64,000 nt of DNA from Leisingera thetidis (GCF_025857195.1 NZ_CP109787.1:4219001-4283000), one strand, 5' to 3'. Shown: positions 55,634 through 64,000, counted from the first letter of the stretch. Notes: generated by a model from the letters alone, not told the origin. Numbers and translations are program-made.

Positions 55634-57303
55634 CAGGCCTGCTCCTTGTTTTCTTCCAGCCAGCCGCGCAGGATCTGGACGGTTTCCTCCTGCCGTTCGC
55701 CGATCAAGCTTCGCAGACGGTCGACTGGATCATCCATGCCGCCGCCCATTCCCGGCAAGCCGGCTGCCCCCATCATGTCGCCAGTACCCATGGCCGGCAA
55801 ACCGCCCATCGGTTCGAATTGCCCGGTCTCATTGTTTTCGATTTCCCCATCGAGCGCGAGGCCCGCTCCCAGATCCGGAGCGGTCATGAAGCCGTCGCCG
55901 CCCATCCCTGGAAGGCCGGGCAGCCCGCCTTCATCCGGGCCGGCCAGTGCCGCCACCGGCGCTGATTGATTCGACAGGATCGGGCGCACAACGAACAGAC
56001 CCAGGATCAGGCTGACAAGGGCCAAAGCCGCGATCTGGATCAGCGACATCGCATCAAAATTGAGGTGGTCCATGAAAGACGCAGTTGCCACGGAGCCTTG
56101 CGGCTCGACCGCAGGCAGTTCCATCGACTTGAGTGTGATCACATCGCCGCGGTCCGCGTCGAAACCAACAGCGGCGGAAATCAGCTCCCGCATGGCGGCC
56201 AGCTCTTCTTCCGGCCGGGGCTGGAAGACAGTTTCGCCAGCGTCATTCGTCACGGCGGTACCGTTGATCAGGACTGCGACGGTCAGGCGCTTGATGGCAC
56301 CGGGACCACGCAGGATTTCCTTTTCGGTCTCCGAGATTTCATAGTTGATCCGTTCCCGGGTTGCGCTGGTGTTTGCCTTGGATCCCTGGCCGGAGGCGGC
56401 GTCGCCATCGGGAATGTTGGAGGCAACCGTGACCTCGCCTGACTGATTGGTCGAGGAATCGGCGCGCTCCTCAACGTCTGTGCTGACAGCGACGCGGCTT
56501 TTCGGGTCCACCCGCTTTTCACGGATCGATTCGGTGTCGGTGACGGTTTCGACGCTTACCTCGACCACTGCATTGCCCTGGCCGACGCGTGCCTCCACCA
56601 GCCGCATGACACGTTCGCGAATCGTCTGCGAGCGGTCATCGGTGCCGGCGTTGGCTGCCGCAGTTGTATCTGAAGAACCGATCAAGGCACCATTGGCGTC
56701 GATCACGGCCACATTTTCTACGGCAAGGCCGGTCACTGCGGACGAAACCAGGAAGCGGATGGCATTGGCTTGTGCAGGTGTGATCGGCGATCCCATCGGC
56801 ACGATCGAGACCGAAGCGGTGGGCTCAACTGTGCGCTGAAACGGATTCGAGCCGGTATTGGCAATATGGACCCGGGCCTGGCTCACATGCGGGCTGGCGA
56901 CAATTGTGCGGGCCAGTTCGCCCTCTTTTGCGCGCCAGTATGCGGCATCAAACATTTGCGATGTGGTGCCGAATCCACTGAGCGAATCGAGCAACTCATA
57001 ACCTTTGCCGCCATTCGCCGGCAGGCCCTCGCTGGCCAGGGTCATACGAAGTTCGTCCCGCTGCGTTGACGGTACATAGATAGAGCCGCCACGCACTTCA
57101 AATTGGGTGCCGCGCTGTTCCAGCGCCCGCACCACGTCTCCGGCCGAACCGCTTTCCAGCCCGGCATAAAGCAGTGTCATTGATGGCTTGCTTGCCACAT
57201 GGGACATCGCGATGACGCTGAGAAACATGATTACCGTGGCGCCCACGGCAATCAGACGCTTCCGCATGTCCATTTCAGCCCAGACATTCTTGATCTGCTG
57301 CAC
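55633..57303 (-). CDS. fliF: Flagellar M-ring protein FliF
   Basis: FliF makes the MS ring on which the flagellum is built. The 556-residue protein has a membrane segment (about 15-35: RLIAVGATVIMFLSVIAMSHV). YscJ-type domains follow with LYAGLESGSAGDVVRALEQRGTQFEV and FDAAYWRAKEGELARTIVASPHVSQARVHIA. A long periplasmic part and a second membrane segment (about 435-455: LIQIAALALVSLILGLFVV) precede the cytoplasmic FliG-binding tail ending WLEENKEQA. The tail is Gly/Met-rich. The start is GTG at 57303, after GGAGG; an in-frame ATG at 57342 is less likely. It heads the minus-strand operon. Confidence 0.93.
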   Translation of the reverse strand: MQQIKNVWAEMDMRKRLIAVGATVIMFLSVIAMSHVASKPSMTLLYAGLESGSAGDVVRALEQRGTQFEVRGGSIYVPSTQRDELRMTLASEGLPANGGKGYELLDSLSGFGTTSQMFDAAYWRAKEGELARTIVASPHVSQARVHIANTGSNPFQRTVEPTASVSIVPMGSPITPAQANAIRFLVSSAVTGLAVENVAVIDANGALIGSSDTTAAANAGTDDRSQTIRERVMRLVEARVGQGNAVVEVSVETVTDTESIREKRVDPKSRVAVSTDVEERADSSTNQSGEVTVASNIPDGDAASGQGSKANTSATRERINYEISETEKEILRGPGAIKRLTVAVLINGTAVTNDAGETVFQPRPEEELAAMRELISAAVGFDADRGDVITLKSMELPAVEPQGSVATASFMDHLNFDAMSLIQIAALALVSLILGLFVVRPILSNQSAPVAALAGPDEGGLPGLPGMGGDGFMTAPDLGAGLALDGEIENNETGQFEPMGGLPAMGTGDMMGAAGLPGMGGGMDDPVDRLRSLIGERQEETVQILRGWLEENKEQA

Positions 57304-57361
57304 ATTAACCTCCGTCGCACCGGCGTTCTCTCCGGCGTGCAACCTTTTTGACGGATCGGCC

Positions 57362-57376
57362 TTAACATTCGGTTAG
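57362..57376 (+). promoter_or_regulatory. CtrA-like box between fliF and fliL
   Basis: TTAA-CATTCGG-TTAG, one mismatch from TTAA-N7-TTAA, in the divergent 119-base gap. It could serve both fliL and the fliF operon. Confidence 0.45.
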
Positions 57377-57422
57377 TCCCTCGCAGGTTATGAAGATGAT
57401 GCACGACGTTTTAGGGATAGCC

Positions 57423-57947
57423 ATGACAGACGCTGCAGTAGATACGGAAGCAGAAGCCCCGGCCAAGAAAAGCAAACTGCCCCTGATCATCGGGGTGGTG
57501 CTGGCGCTGGCAGGGGCGGGCGGAGGATTCTTTGCCGTACAGTCAGGCCTTCTTCCCTTTGGTCGGAAGGCAGCGCCAGAACCGGCGCATGCGGCCAAAG
57601 AGGCGCCAGGAGGCGTGGACACAGGTGAGACGGCGGAGGATATCGCGAATCTCGCCTTTATCGAAATGGACCCGATTGTGATTACCCTGCGCAAAGCCAG
57701 CGGTATCAAGCATTTGCGGTTCCGTGCGCAGTTAGAGGTTGATCTTGTCCATCAGGCCGAGGTCGAGAAAATCCTCCCGCGGGTAATCGATGTCCTGAAC
57801 AGCTACCTGAGAGCACTGGAGCTTGAGGATCTGACCGATCCGATGGCGCTGCCGAAACTGAGGGCGCAGATGCTGCGGCGGATCAATATTGCCACCGGCC
57901 AGGGCCGGGTGCGTGATCTGCTGATCATGGATTTCGTACTGAACTAG
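57423..57947 (+). CDS. fliL: Flagellar basal body-associated protein FliL
   Basis: FliL supports stator function. The 174-residue protein has a short cytoplasmic tail, one membrane segment (about 20-40: LPLIIGVVLALAGAGGGFFAV), a linker and the periplasmic FliL domain: FIEMDPIVITLRKASGIKHLRFRAQLEVD and LRALELEDLTDPMALPKLRAQMLRRINIATGQGRVRDLLIMDFVLN. The ATG at 57423 (MTDAAV) was preferred to the in-frame ATG at 57390. The next gene follows after 9 bases. Confidence 0.9.
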   Translation: MTDAAVDTEAEAPAKKSKLPLIIGVVLALAGAGGGFFAVQSGLLPFGRKAAPEPAHAAKEAPGGVDTGETAEDIANLAFIEMDPIVITLRKASGIKHLRFRAQLEVDLVHQAEVEKILPRVIDVLNSYLRALELEDLTDPMALPKLRAQMLRRINIATGQGRVRDLLIMDFVLN

Positions 57948-57956
57948 GAGGACAGG

Positions 57957-58403
57957 ATGGACATTATCGCTGATATCCTGCTTGCGGCAGGAGCGCTGGG
58001 CGCCGGGTTTTACTGCCTGGTGCTGTCGCGCCGGCTGAAGCGTTTCAACGACCTGGAAAAAGGTGTGGGCGGCGCGGTTGCCGTTCTGTCTGCTCAGGTG
58101 GATGATCTGAACAAGTCGCTGCAGGCTGCACAGCAGGTATCGGACGGCTCCAGCAAGGCGCTGCAGCAGCTGACGGGACGAGCCGAAACGGTGGCGCAGC
58201 GGCTGGAGCTGATGATGGCGTCCATGCATGACATCCCCGAGGCCGGCACCGCGGCGCCAGCAGCCGTGTCCGCTGCCGAAGACCAGGCGATGGCAGCCGC
58301 CTATGAGGCCGAATCGCAGCCAACCGCGGAAGAGCAGGATGAGGTCAAGCCCTCCGGCCTGATGTTCGTCCGCCATAGCCGCAGCCAGAACCGGGTGGCG
58401 TGA
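57957..58403 (+). CDS. Small membrane-anchored motility-locus protein, unknown function
   Basis: A 148-residue protein between fliL and the motE-like gene. One N-terminal membrane segment (about 4-22: IADILLAAGALGAGFYCLVLS) precedes a coiled-coil-prone region (about 30-95: LEKGVGGAVAVLSAQVDDLNKSLQ, LQQLTGRAETVAQRLELMM). The tail is acidic, Ala-rich and ends in a basic stretch. It resembles DUF6468-type proteins of alphaproteobacterial flagellar loci, an identification from memory. AGGAGG lies 6 bases before the ATG. Its stop overlaps the next start by one base. The site suggests a stator or basal-body accessory role. Confidence 0.8.
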   Translation: MDIIADILLAAGALGAGFYCLVLSRRLKRFNDLEKGVGGAVAVLSAQVDDLNKSLQAAQQVSDGSSKALQQLTGRAETVAQRLELMMASMHDIPEAGTAAPAAVSAAEDQAMAAAYEAESQPTAEEQDEVKPSGLMFVRHSRSQNRVA

Positions 58404-59008
58404 TGGCGAAGAAATCCAAGCGTTTGCGGCGCGGCGGTACGCTGATGATGCTGGCGGTTCTGCTAATGGGCTCTGCCGCCGTGCGGCTGGGCCTTGAAGC
58501 CGGGCCTGCGATTGCCCGCGAAGTGGCGAGCCTGCAAAAGCCGGGCGGCGAAGAGGTGGCGCACAAGGGTGAGCCGCAGCGCGATTCGATGCCGACCTCC
58601 GCGGAGCTGCAGACAATGCTGGCTGCATTTCAGGAGCGGGAGCGGGCGTTGGCCGCACGCGAAGCGGACATCCAAGACCGGATGAAAGCGCTGGAGATTG
58701 CCGATCAGGCCATCGAAAAAAAGCTGGCGGCGCTGGAACAGGCAGAAGAGAAACTGCGTGCGACCTTAGCCTTGGCGGATGGCGCGACCGAGGCGGATGT
58801 GACCCGGCTGACAACGGTCTATGAGCAGATGAAGCCCAAGGAGGCCGCGGCCTTGTTCGAGGAGATGGACCCGGCCTTTGCGGCAGGCTTCCTCGCCCGG
58901 ATGCAGCCCGAGGCTGCGGCGGGAATCATGGCGGGCCTCAGCCCGGAAGCAGCCTATACCATCAGTGTGGTCCTGGCTGGGCGCAACGGTTCCGTGCCCA
59001 AGGAGTAA
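58403..59008 (+). CDS. MotE-like motility protein (MgtE-N-like domain)
   Basis: A 201-residue protein with an N-terminal signal or membrane anchor (about 12-32), then a long coiled coil (about 65-125: QTMLAAFQERERALAAREADIQDRMKALEIADQAIEKKLAALEQAEEKL). The C-terminal region (about 135-195) has the MgtE intracellular N-domain-like repeats KPKEAAALFEEMDPAFAAGFLARMQPEAAAGIMAGLSPEAAY. This is the layout of MotE, which chaperones MotC in rhizobia. MotC itself is not seen here. The TGATG overlap ties it to the gene before it. Confidence 0.78.
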   Translation: MAKKSKRLRRGGTLMMLAVLLMGSAAVRLGLEAGPAIAREVASLQKPGGEEVAHKGEPQRDSMPTSAELQTMLAAFQERERALAAREADIQDRMKALEIADQAIEKKLAALEQAEEKLRATLALADGATEADVTRLTTVYEQMKPKEAAALFEEMDPAFAAGFLARMQPEAAAGIMAGLSPEAAYTISVVLAGRNGSVPKE

Positions 59009-59023
59009 CTTGGGCGCGGTGGC

Positions 59024-59038
59024 TTAGTCTTTCCTTAG
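59024..59038 (+). promoter_or_regulatory. Degenerate CtrA-like box upstream of motA
   Basis: TTAG-TCTTTCC-TTAG keeps the 7-base spacing but mismatches the consensus in each half. It lies inside an imperfect hairpin AGTCTTTCC/GGAAGACT, so a structural role is as likely. Confidence 0.25.
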
Positions 59039-59086
59039 GAAGACTCGCCTAAACTTATAAAAAGCAACGGAATTCGGAGTGGACCT

Positions 59087-59956
59087 ATGATCGGGATTGT
59101 AGGCATTGTGGTGATCTTTGCCATGGTGTTCGGCGGATACCTTCTGGCCGGCGGCAAGATGGCGATCATTCTGAAGTCGCTGCCGTTTGAAATGATGATG
59201 ATCGGCGGCGCCGCTGTAGGGGCGTTCCTGATTGCCAATGATATGGGCGGCGTCAAGCACACGATCAAGGACATCGGCAAGGTGTTTAAAGGGCCCAAGT
59301 GGAAGCCGGATGATTACCGCGACCTGCTGTGCCTTCTGTTTGCCTTGATCCGGATCGCACGGGCCAACCCGGTTGAGGTGGAACAGCATATCGAAGACCC
59401 GGAGAACTCATCGGTTTTCAACAAATACCCCAAGATCCTCGGGGATAAGGAAGCGGTGAACCTGATCTGCGACACCATGCGCTCGGCCTCGATGAACTAT
59501 GACGACCCGCATCAAGTCGAGGAAGTTCTGGAAAAGCGGATGGAAGCCAATTTGCATCACGCGCTGCACTCCAGCCACGCGCTGCAAACCATGGCCGACG
59601 GCCTGCCGGCACTCGGGATTGTTGCGGCGGTTCTGGGTGTGATCAAGACCATGGGCTCGATCGACCAGCCGCCTGAGGTTCTGGGCAAGCTGATCGGCGG
59701 CGCTCTGGTGGGCACGTTCCTCGGTGTGTTCCTGTCATATGGCCTGGTTGCGCCCTTTGCAGGCAAGGTGAAAGCCGTGGTTGAAGAAGACGCCCATTTC
59801 TATCAGCTGATCCGCGAGGTGCTGGTCGCCAATCTGCACAACCACGCGGCCGCCATCTGTATCGAAGTCGGCCGCCAGAATACGCCATCGCATTTCCGCC
59901 CCGGCTTTTCGGAACTTGAAGAAGCCCTCAAATCGGTGAAACAGGACGCAGCATGA
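59087..59956 (+). CDS. motA: Flagellar motor stator protein MotA
   Basis: MotA forms the proton-conducting stator with MotB. The 289-residue protein has four membrane segments: two at the N-terminus (GIVGIVVIFAMVFGGYLLAGG and LPFEMMMIGGAAVGAFLI) and two later (ALQTMADGLPALGIVAAVLGVIKTM and LIGGALVGTFLGVFLSYGLVAPF). A large cytoplasmic loop lies between them. The PPEVLGKLIGGALVGTFLGV block is the family signature. Its stop overlaps the next ATG by 4 bases. Confidence 0.97.
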   Translation: MIGIVGIVVIFAMVFGGYLLAGGKMAIILKSLPFEMMMIGGAAVGAFLIANDMGGVKHTIKDIGKVFKGPKWKPDDYRDLLCLLFALIRIARANPVEVEQHIEDPENSSVFNKYPKILGDKEAVNLICDTMRSASMNYDDPHQVEEVLEKRMEANLHHALHSSHALQTMADGLPALGIVAAVLGVIKTMGSIDQPPEVLGKLIGGALVGTFLGVFLSYGLVAPFAGKVKAVVEEDAHFYQLIREVLVANLHNHAAAICIEVGRQNTPSHFRPGFSELEEALKSVKQDAA

Positions 59957-62406
59957 TCTGGCGAGTATTTGCCATTGCGGCTGCTCTTCTCACGGCCGTA
60001 ACCGTTCAGGCACAAACCATTGTGACGCGCTCGGGCGAGCATCGAGGGTTTACGCGCCTGGTGATGCGTTTGCCGGGCGGGGCGGATTGGTCGCTGACGC
60101 AAAGCGGCAAAACCGCGATTGTGAACATTGATGCTCCGGATGCGGTTTTTGATACATCACGTGTCTTCAATCTGATCCCCCGTACCCGATTGCAATCTTT
60201 GGCGCAGAACGGCCCAGGCCAGCCGTTGCGGCTGCAGCTGGGCTGCGAGTGTACGGTTACCTCCTATGTGCAGGAGGATGGTTACCTGGTCGTCGACATC
60301 CGGGATGGCGGAATGCCGGCACCACAGCCTCAGTTTTCTGCGGCGGGCAGCATTCTGCCGCTTACAACGCCCGCATCCGGGACCGGGTACCGCTTCAGTT
60401 TTTCCCAATCAGCTGCTGCGGATGCGCGGATGGCACTGGAGCTGGCAGCAGCTGGCGCCGGACAAGCGTCTCGGACGCAAACGGCCCGGCTTCAGGTCAG
60501 CAATGAGGCGCCGAATGCCGGCAAAGCTTCCGCACCGGGGCAAGAGCAGACGAATTTTACAGCGCTGCCGCTGGATGGCGGCAAGCTGCCGGCATTGGAA
60601 GCTGCTGAAGTCGGCAATGCGGCTCCCGGGCTCCCCGAAACCGGAATTTTGCTCAACATGGAGGAAACCGAACGCGCGGCTGTGGTAAACGAGTCTGAAC
60701 AACGGTTGCTGCAGCAGATCGGACGTGCCGCGAACCAGGGGCTTTTGAGTGTGGCGGCAGATGGGCTGCCTGGCGCAGAGATTGCGGCGGGGGTGGATCC
60801 CCTAGGCCGATCGGACCGTCCCTTGAACCCGCTTGACCACATATCTGTCACTTCGGCAATCGACCGTGAAACCGGGCTGATGGCGGCATTGATGGATGGC
60901 AACGGCGAGGCGGAACACTGCTTGCCGGACCAGAATGTTGCGATTCATTTCTGGGGCAATGAGAGCCGCTTTGCTGATCAGGTCGGCCCGTTGCGCAGCG
61001 CGCTGGTCCGGGAATTCGATGACGTAAACCCGGCGAGCGTTTACGCTCTGGCCCGGATCTACCTCTATTTCGGATTCGGCGCGGAAGCCCGTTCAATTCT
61101 GACAATCCTGCCGCCGGAAGAGCAAAGCACACCGAATGTCGCTTTGCTGCAGGCAATGGCGATGCTGATGGATGGCGCGACGCTGCCGGTCAACCACCCG
61201 TTTTCCGGGCAGCAAAGCTGTGAAGGCGACAGTGCTTTCTGGGGCGCTTTGGCGGATGGCGTGATCAAGAAAAGCGCCAATACTGATGCTGTTCAGCAGG
61301 CTTTCTCAAGGATGCCGGCGCATCTGCGGGTGCATTTGGGACCGCGTGTCAGCAAGATGTTTGCGGAAGCCGGAAATCACCACGCCGCCGAAGCCGTGCT
61401 CAGAGCCGTGGGACGGACCGGAGTTGAGGAAGTTCCGGAAATCAACCTTGCCGAAGCGGCAATTGCCGAATTGGAGGGCGACACTGAAAAAGTGGCTGAA
61501 GAATTGACCAGCGAAGTTGCCGAACGGACTGGAAATGCACCGGAAGCGCTCATTGATCTGGTTGCCCTCAGCGTCAAGGAGCGCAAGGCGCTGTCCCCGG
61601 ATGTGCCGGATCTGATTGCCTCCTACGAGCTGGAAAGCCGCGAGACGGAACTTGGGGCAGAACTGCGCCAGGCTCAGGTCGCCTCTCTGGCGCTGATGGG
61701 GCAATTCCACGACGCGTTCCTGGAACTGAATAGCCTGACGGAACGGGATGGACCGAATGCCCGGACAGCGGCGCTGGAACCGCTGATGCTGCTGTTGGCA
61801 GAACGTGCGGACGACGTGACTTTCCTGCAGTATTCACTGGTGTTTTCAGGCCGGTCAACTTCGGCGGAGGCAGCACCGGTTGCCGCGGCTGTGGCCCGCC
61901 GGCTGCTGGATCTCGGGTTTGCCGAACAGGCGCAGGAGCTGCTCAACAAGCTTGCGCTGGAAACGGAGAACGAAACCCGCCGCGTGATGATGGCCGAAGC
62001 CGCGCTCATGCTGGACAAACCGCACCGAGCACTCGTTGAGCTGATGGGGCTGGAAAGCTCCGAGGCCAACCGGATGCGTGCGGAAGCATTGTGGCGCAAT
62101 GGCGAATATGGCCGTGCCGGAGAGTATCTTCTGGCCGAAGAGGAGACAAACGCGGCGGCCCGCGGATTCTGGCATTCCGAGGATCTGGGCGCCATCGAAG
62201 CGATGGCAGCTGGCAATGACGCGCAATTCGGTGCCGTTGCATCCGCCACTACGCAGATCAGTGAAACTGCGCAGGATCCGGAAGGTTTGACGCCGCTGGC
62301 CCACGCCCGGGCATTGGTTGAAAGCAGCCAGGGGACACGGGGCGGTATCTCCGACCTTTTGAACAAGGTCGGCACAAACCTGGGCGGTTCCGTAGAAGAT
62401 CAGTGA
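59953..62406 (+). CDS. Large exported protein coupled to motA, unknown function
   Basis: An 817-residue protein not recognised as a named family. A signal peptide (about 1-20, ending VQAQ) is followed by a beta-rich domain (about 22-115: TRSGEHRGFTRLVMRLPGGADWSL, LQLGCECTVTSYVQEDGYLVVDIRDG) that resembles AMIN-like domains. A low-complexity linker (about 120-240) precedes a long alpha-helical part (about 290-817) with repeated 30-40 residue helical hairpins of TPR/Sel1 type (VYALARIYLYFGFGAEARSIL, ALMLDKPHRALVELMGLESSEANRMRAEALWRNGEYGRAGEYLLAEE). Its ATG overlaps the motA stop, so it is translationally coupled. It is a candidate stator or motor-stabilising protein in the periplasm, analogous to MotC; this is inference. 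Confidence 0.8.
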   Translation: MIWRVFAIAAALLTAVTVQAQTIVTRSGEHRGFTRLVMRLPGGADWSLTQSGKTAIVNIDAPDAVFDTSRVFNLIPRTRLQSLAQNGPGQPLRLQLGCECTVTSYVQEDGYLVVDIRDGGMPAPQPQFSAAGSILPLTTPASGTGYRFSFSQSAAADARMALELAAAGAGQASRTQTARLQVSNEAPNAGKASAPGQEQTNFTALPLDGGKLPALEAAEVGNAAPGLPETGILLNMEETERAAVVNESEQRLLQQIGRAANQGLLSVAADGLPGAEIAAGVDPLGRSDRPLNPLDHISVTSAIDRETGLMAALMDGNGEAEHCLPDQNVAIHFWGNESRFADQVGPLRSALVREFDDVNPASVYALARIYLYFGFGAEARSILTILPPEEQSTPNVALLQAMAMLMDGATLPVNHPFSGQQSCEGDSAFWGALADGVIKKSANTDAVQQAFSRMPAHLRVHLGPRVSKMFAEAGNHHAAEAVLRAVGRTGVEEVPEINLAEAAIAELEGDTEKVAEELTSEVAERTGNAPEALIDLVALSVKERKALSPDVPDLIASYELESRETELGAELRQAQVASLALMGQFHDAFLELNSLTERDGPNARTAALEPLMLLLAERADDVTFLQYSLVFSGRSTSAEAAPVAAAVARRLLDLGFAEQAQELLNKLALETENETRRVMMAEAALMLDKPHRALVELMGLESSEANRMRAEALWRNGEYGRAGEYLLAEEETNAAARGFWHSEDLGAIEAMAAGNDAQFGAVASATTQISETAQDPEGLTPLAHARALVESSQGTRGGISDLLNKVGTNLGGSVEDQ

Positions 62407-62817
62407 TCAGACTTTCCGTTAGCAGTGTAGCAGCCGCCCTGTTCGAGGCGGCTTTTGCGTCGTGGTGATAACTCTTTGTCAACGGGCTGCCGGTAACTTG
62501 AAGATCAGGTGAATCCTGATTTGGAATGGGCAGAATGCCAGAAGACTACTCAAAACATTGCCTGAAAGGGCCGATTCTGCGCGCAATTGGCCCAGAGTGC
62601 GGAGCTGCAGCGCTGGCCGTTTCAGCCCGGAAACTTTTAAACACATTTTTTCACCGCCGGCCTGCACTGCCCGAGCCTTTCACCGCGGTTCGGGCTGTTG
62701 ACGTGCCGCTGGCGCCGTCCTTGCGGCGCAGAAAGGCGAAGCGCCCAAGGATCACAACATCGGCGGCGGGCCACGCGCTTAACAAAACGAATATTTGCAG
62801 AATATGGGGCTTGAACA
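62407..62817. other. Gap between the motA operon and flhA
   Basis: 411 bases. A terminator lies at 62433-62456. The remaining sequence holds an open frame at 62526-62825 (+) with no family character. No clear CtrA box or promoter was found before flhA. Confidence 0.4.
62433..62456 (+). terminator. Terminator after the motA operon
   Basis: GCCGCC (62433-62438) pairs with GGCGGC (62447-62452) over 8 bases and is followed by TTTT. It lies 26 bases after the 817-residue gene. Confidence 0.7.
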
Positions 62818-64000
62818 GTGCCTAAGCTGACCACTGAACAACTTTTCAGCCCGACTGTCCTGCTGGCACTGGCTTTGATGGCGATCATTGTCATGATGAT
62901 CCTGCCAATGCCGGCCTGGGTGCTGGACATCGGCCTGGCAGCTTCCTTCGCGCTCGCCATTCTGATTTTCACCATCACCTTGTTCATCGAACGGCCGCTG
63001 GATTTTTCGTCTTTCCCGACGATCCTGCTGGCATCGCTGATGCTGCGGCTGTCGCTGAACGTCTCGTCGACCAAGCTGATTATCGGCCAGGGGCATTCCG
63101 GCACCGATGCGGCCGGCGATGTGATCGAAGGCTTCGCCCAGTTTGTGATGGGCGGCAGTGTGTTTCTTGGGCTGGTCGTTTTCGGGGTTCTGCTGATTGT
63201 CAACTTCATGGTGATCACCAAGGGTGCCGCGCGGATGGCTGAAGTCGGCGCCCGCTTTGCCCTGGATGGAATGCCGGGCAAGCAGCTGGCAATCGACGCA
63301 GACATGTCCGCCGGCGCCATCGACCACCAGACCGCCAAAGAACGCCGCGAGCGAGAGCAGCAGGAAACCACCTTCTTCGGCTCGCTGGACGGTGCCTCGA
63401 AATTTGTCAAAGGCGACGCGATTGCCGGCCTGCTGATCACCTTGTTGAATCTGGTGATGGGGCTGATCATGGGCGTTCTGATCCATGGCATGCCAGTGGG
63501 CAGCGCCTTTGAAACTTATGCCATCCTGACGGTGGGCGATGGTCTGGTGTCGCAGATCCCGTCGGTGATCATTTCCATTGCGGCGGCCCTGTTGCTGGCG
63601 CGCGGCGGCACCACCGGCGCCACTGATACCGCGCTGTTCGATCAATTCGGCCGTCACCCTGCGGCATTGACCACCGTGTCTGTACTGATGTTGATGTTTG
63701 CCTTGGTGCCGGGGCTGCCCTTTCTGCCCTTTGTAATCGGCGGCGGTGTGCTCGGCTATGCGGCGATCCGGATGGCAAAGAAGAAGCAGGATGACGAGGA
63801 AGCCGAGATTGAGGGAAAGATCGAAGAAGCATCGGACCTGTCTGCGCCGCGGCCGCTGGGGGATATCCTGGATCTTGACGATCTGCATCTGGAATTTGCG
63901 CCGGACCTAGTCAGCATGGTACTGGATGCGGGCACCGGATTGGACGCGCGGATCTCCAATATGCGTTCGCATATCGCCACCACCTTTGGCTTGATCCTGC
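62818..64000 (+). CDS. flhA: Flagellar type III export protein FlhA, N-terminal part (continues past the window)
   Basis: FlhA is the large export-gate component. 394 codons are visible, open at the right edge. The N-terminal part has several membrane segments (ALMAIIVMMILPMPAWVLDIGLAASFALAIL; FLGLVVFGVLLIVNFMVI; AIAGLLITLLNLVMGLIMG; QIPSVIISIAAALLLARG). The conserved FHIPEP-family block RPLDFSSFPTILLASLMLRLSLNVSSTKLII and GAARMAEVGARFALDGMPGKQLAIDADMSAG are also present. The cytoplasmic domain starts near DLHLEFAPDLVSMV. GTG at 62818 is the best start; the nearby ATG at 62804 is out of frame. Real FlhA proteins have about 690-700 residues. Confidence 0.95.
   Translation, partial: MPKLTTEQLFSPTVLLALALMAIIVMMILPMPAWVLDIGLAASFALAILIFTITLFIERPLDFSSFPTILLASLMLRLSLNVSSTKLIIGQGHSGTDAAGDVIEGFAQFVMGGSVFLGLVVFGVLLIVNFMVITKGAARMAEVGARFALDGMPGKQLAIDADMSAGAIDHQTAKERREREQQETTFFGSLDGASKFVKGDAIAGLLITLLNLVMGLIMGVLIHGMPVGSAFETYAILTVGDGLVSQIPSVIISIAAALLLARGGTTGATDTALFDQFGRHPAALTTVSVLMLMFALVPGLPFLPFVIGGGVLGYAAIRMAKKKQDDEEAEIEGKIEEASDLSAPRPLGDILDLDDLHLEFAPDLVSMVLDAGTGLDARISNMRSHIATTFGLIL

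Noticed and set aside
62526..62825. 99-codon frame upstream of flhA
   Set aside because: It overlaps the flhA start in another frame and shows no family character.

Overview
The window is GC-rich alphaproteobacterial chromosome. Gene content and order (rimP-nusA-ylxR-infB, secA opposite a parvulin-argJ-mutT operon, dnaK-dnaJ, rnd-kpsF-lptC-lptA-lptB, CtrA-type boxes at flagellar genes) point to the Roseobacter group of Rhodobacteraceae, probably near Leisingera, Phaeobacter or Ruegeria. That placement is inferred from protein character and synteny; no database search was possible. Function calls rest on motifs and family knowledge.

Layout. 1-1.1 kb: end of a proline iminopeptidase and a short Tat-exported solute-binding protein. 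1.1-6.7 kb: the transcription/translation operon rimP-nusA-ylxR-infB, with a structured leader and a strong terminator. 6.7-16.3 kb: an overlooked 44-codon gene, the parvulin-argJ-mutT operon, divergent secA followed by two exported proteins of unclear role (one a PstS-like/OmpA fusion), and radC. 16.5-20.6 kb: dnaK-dnaJ and divergent alkB. 20.7-31.3 kb: surface-glycan genes, namely an ABC-2 export permease, cysQ, kdsB, galU, galE, two related GT2 glycosyltransferases, a GT14-type transferase and a two-part sulfotransferase. 31.6-36.4 kb: ptsN, hpf and the LPS transport/KDO operon. 36.6-38.5 kb: a serralysin-type RTX protease.

38.7-43.5 kb: an accessory-looking segment bracketed by two identical tRNA-Leu(CAG) genes. 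It holds tRNA-Thr(CGT), an IS3-type transposase remnant, an AraC regulator, a cupin and a flavin monooxygenase. 43.7-47.5 kb: hemN and the copper nitrite reductase pair nirK-nirV, both with FNR-type sites, suggesting low-oxygen and nitrite metabolism. 47.7-64 kb: flagellar genes motB, flgE, flgK, flgL, flgI (+), fliP, fliN, fliH, fliF (-), then fliL, two small motility genes, motA, an 817-residue protein and the start of flhA (+).

Working together: cysQ can clear the PAP produced by sulfotransferases, GalU and GalE supply UDP-sugars, and KpsF and KdsB supply and activate KDO. The 21-31 kb block therefore reads as a putative sulfated, possibly KDO-linked, exported glycan system. In the flagellar region, TTAA-N7-TTAA type boxes upstream of motB, flgE and fliL/fliF suggest shared CtrA control. 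No CRISPR array, rRNA or intact insertion sequence was seen.
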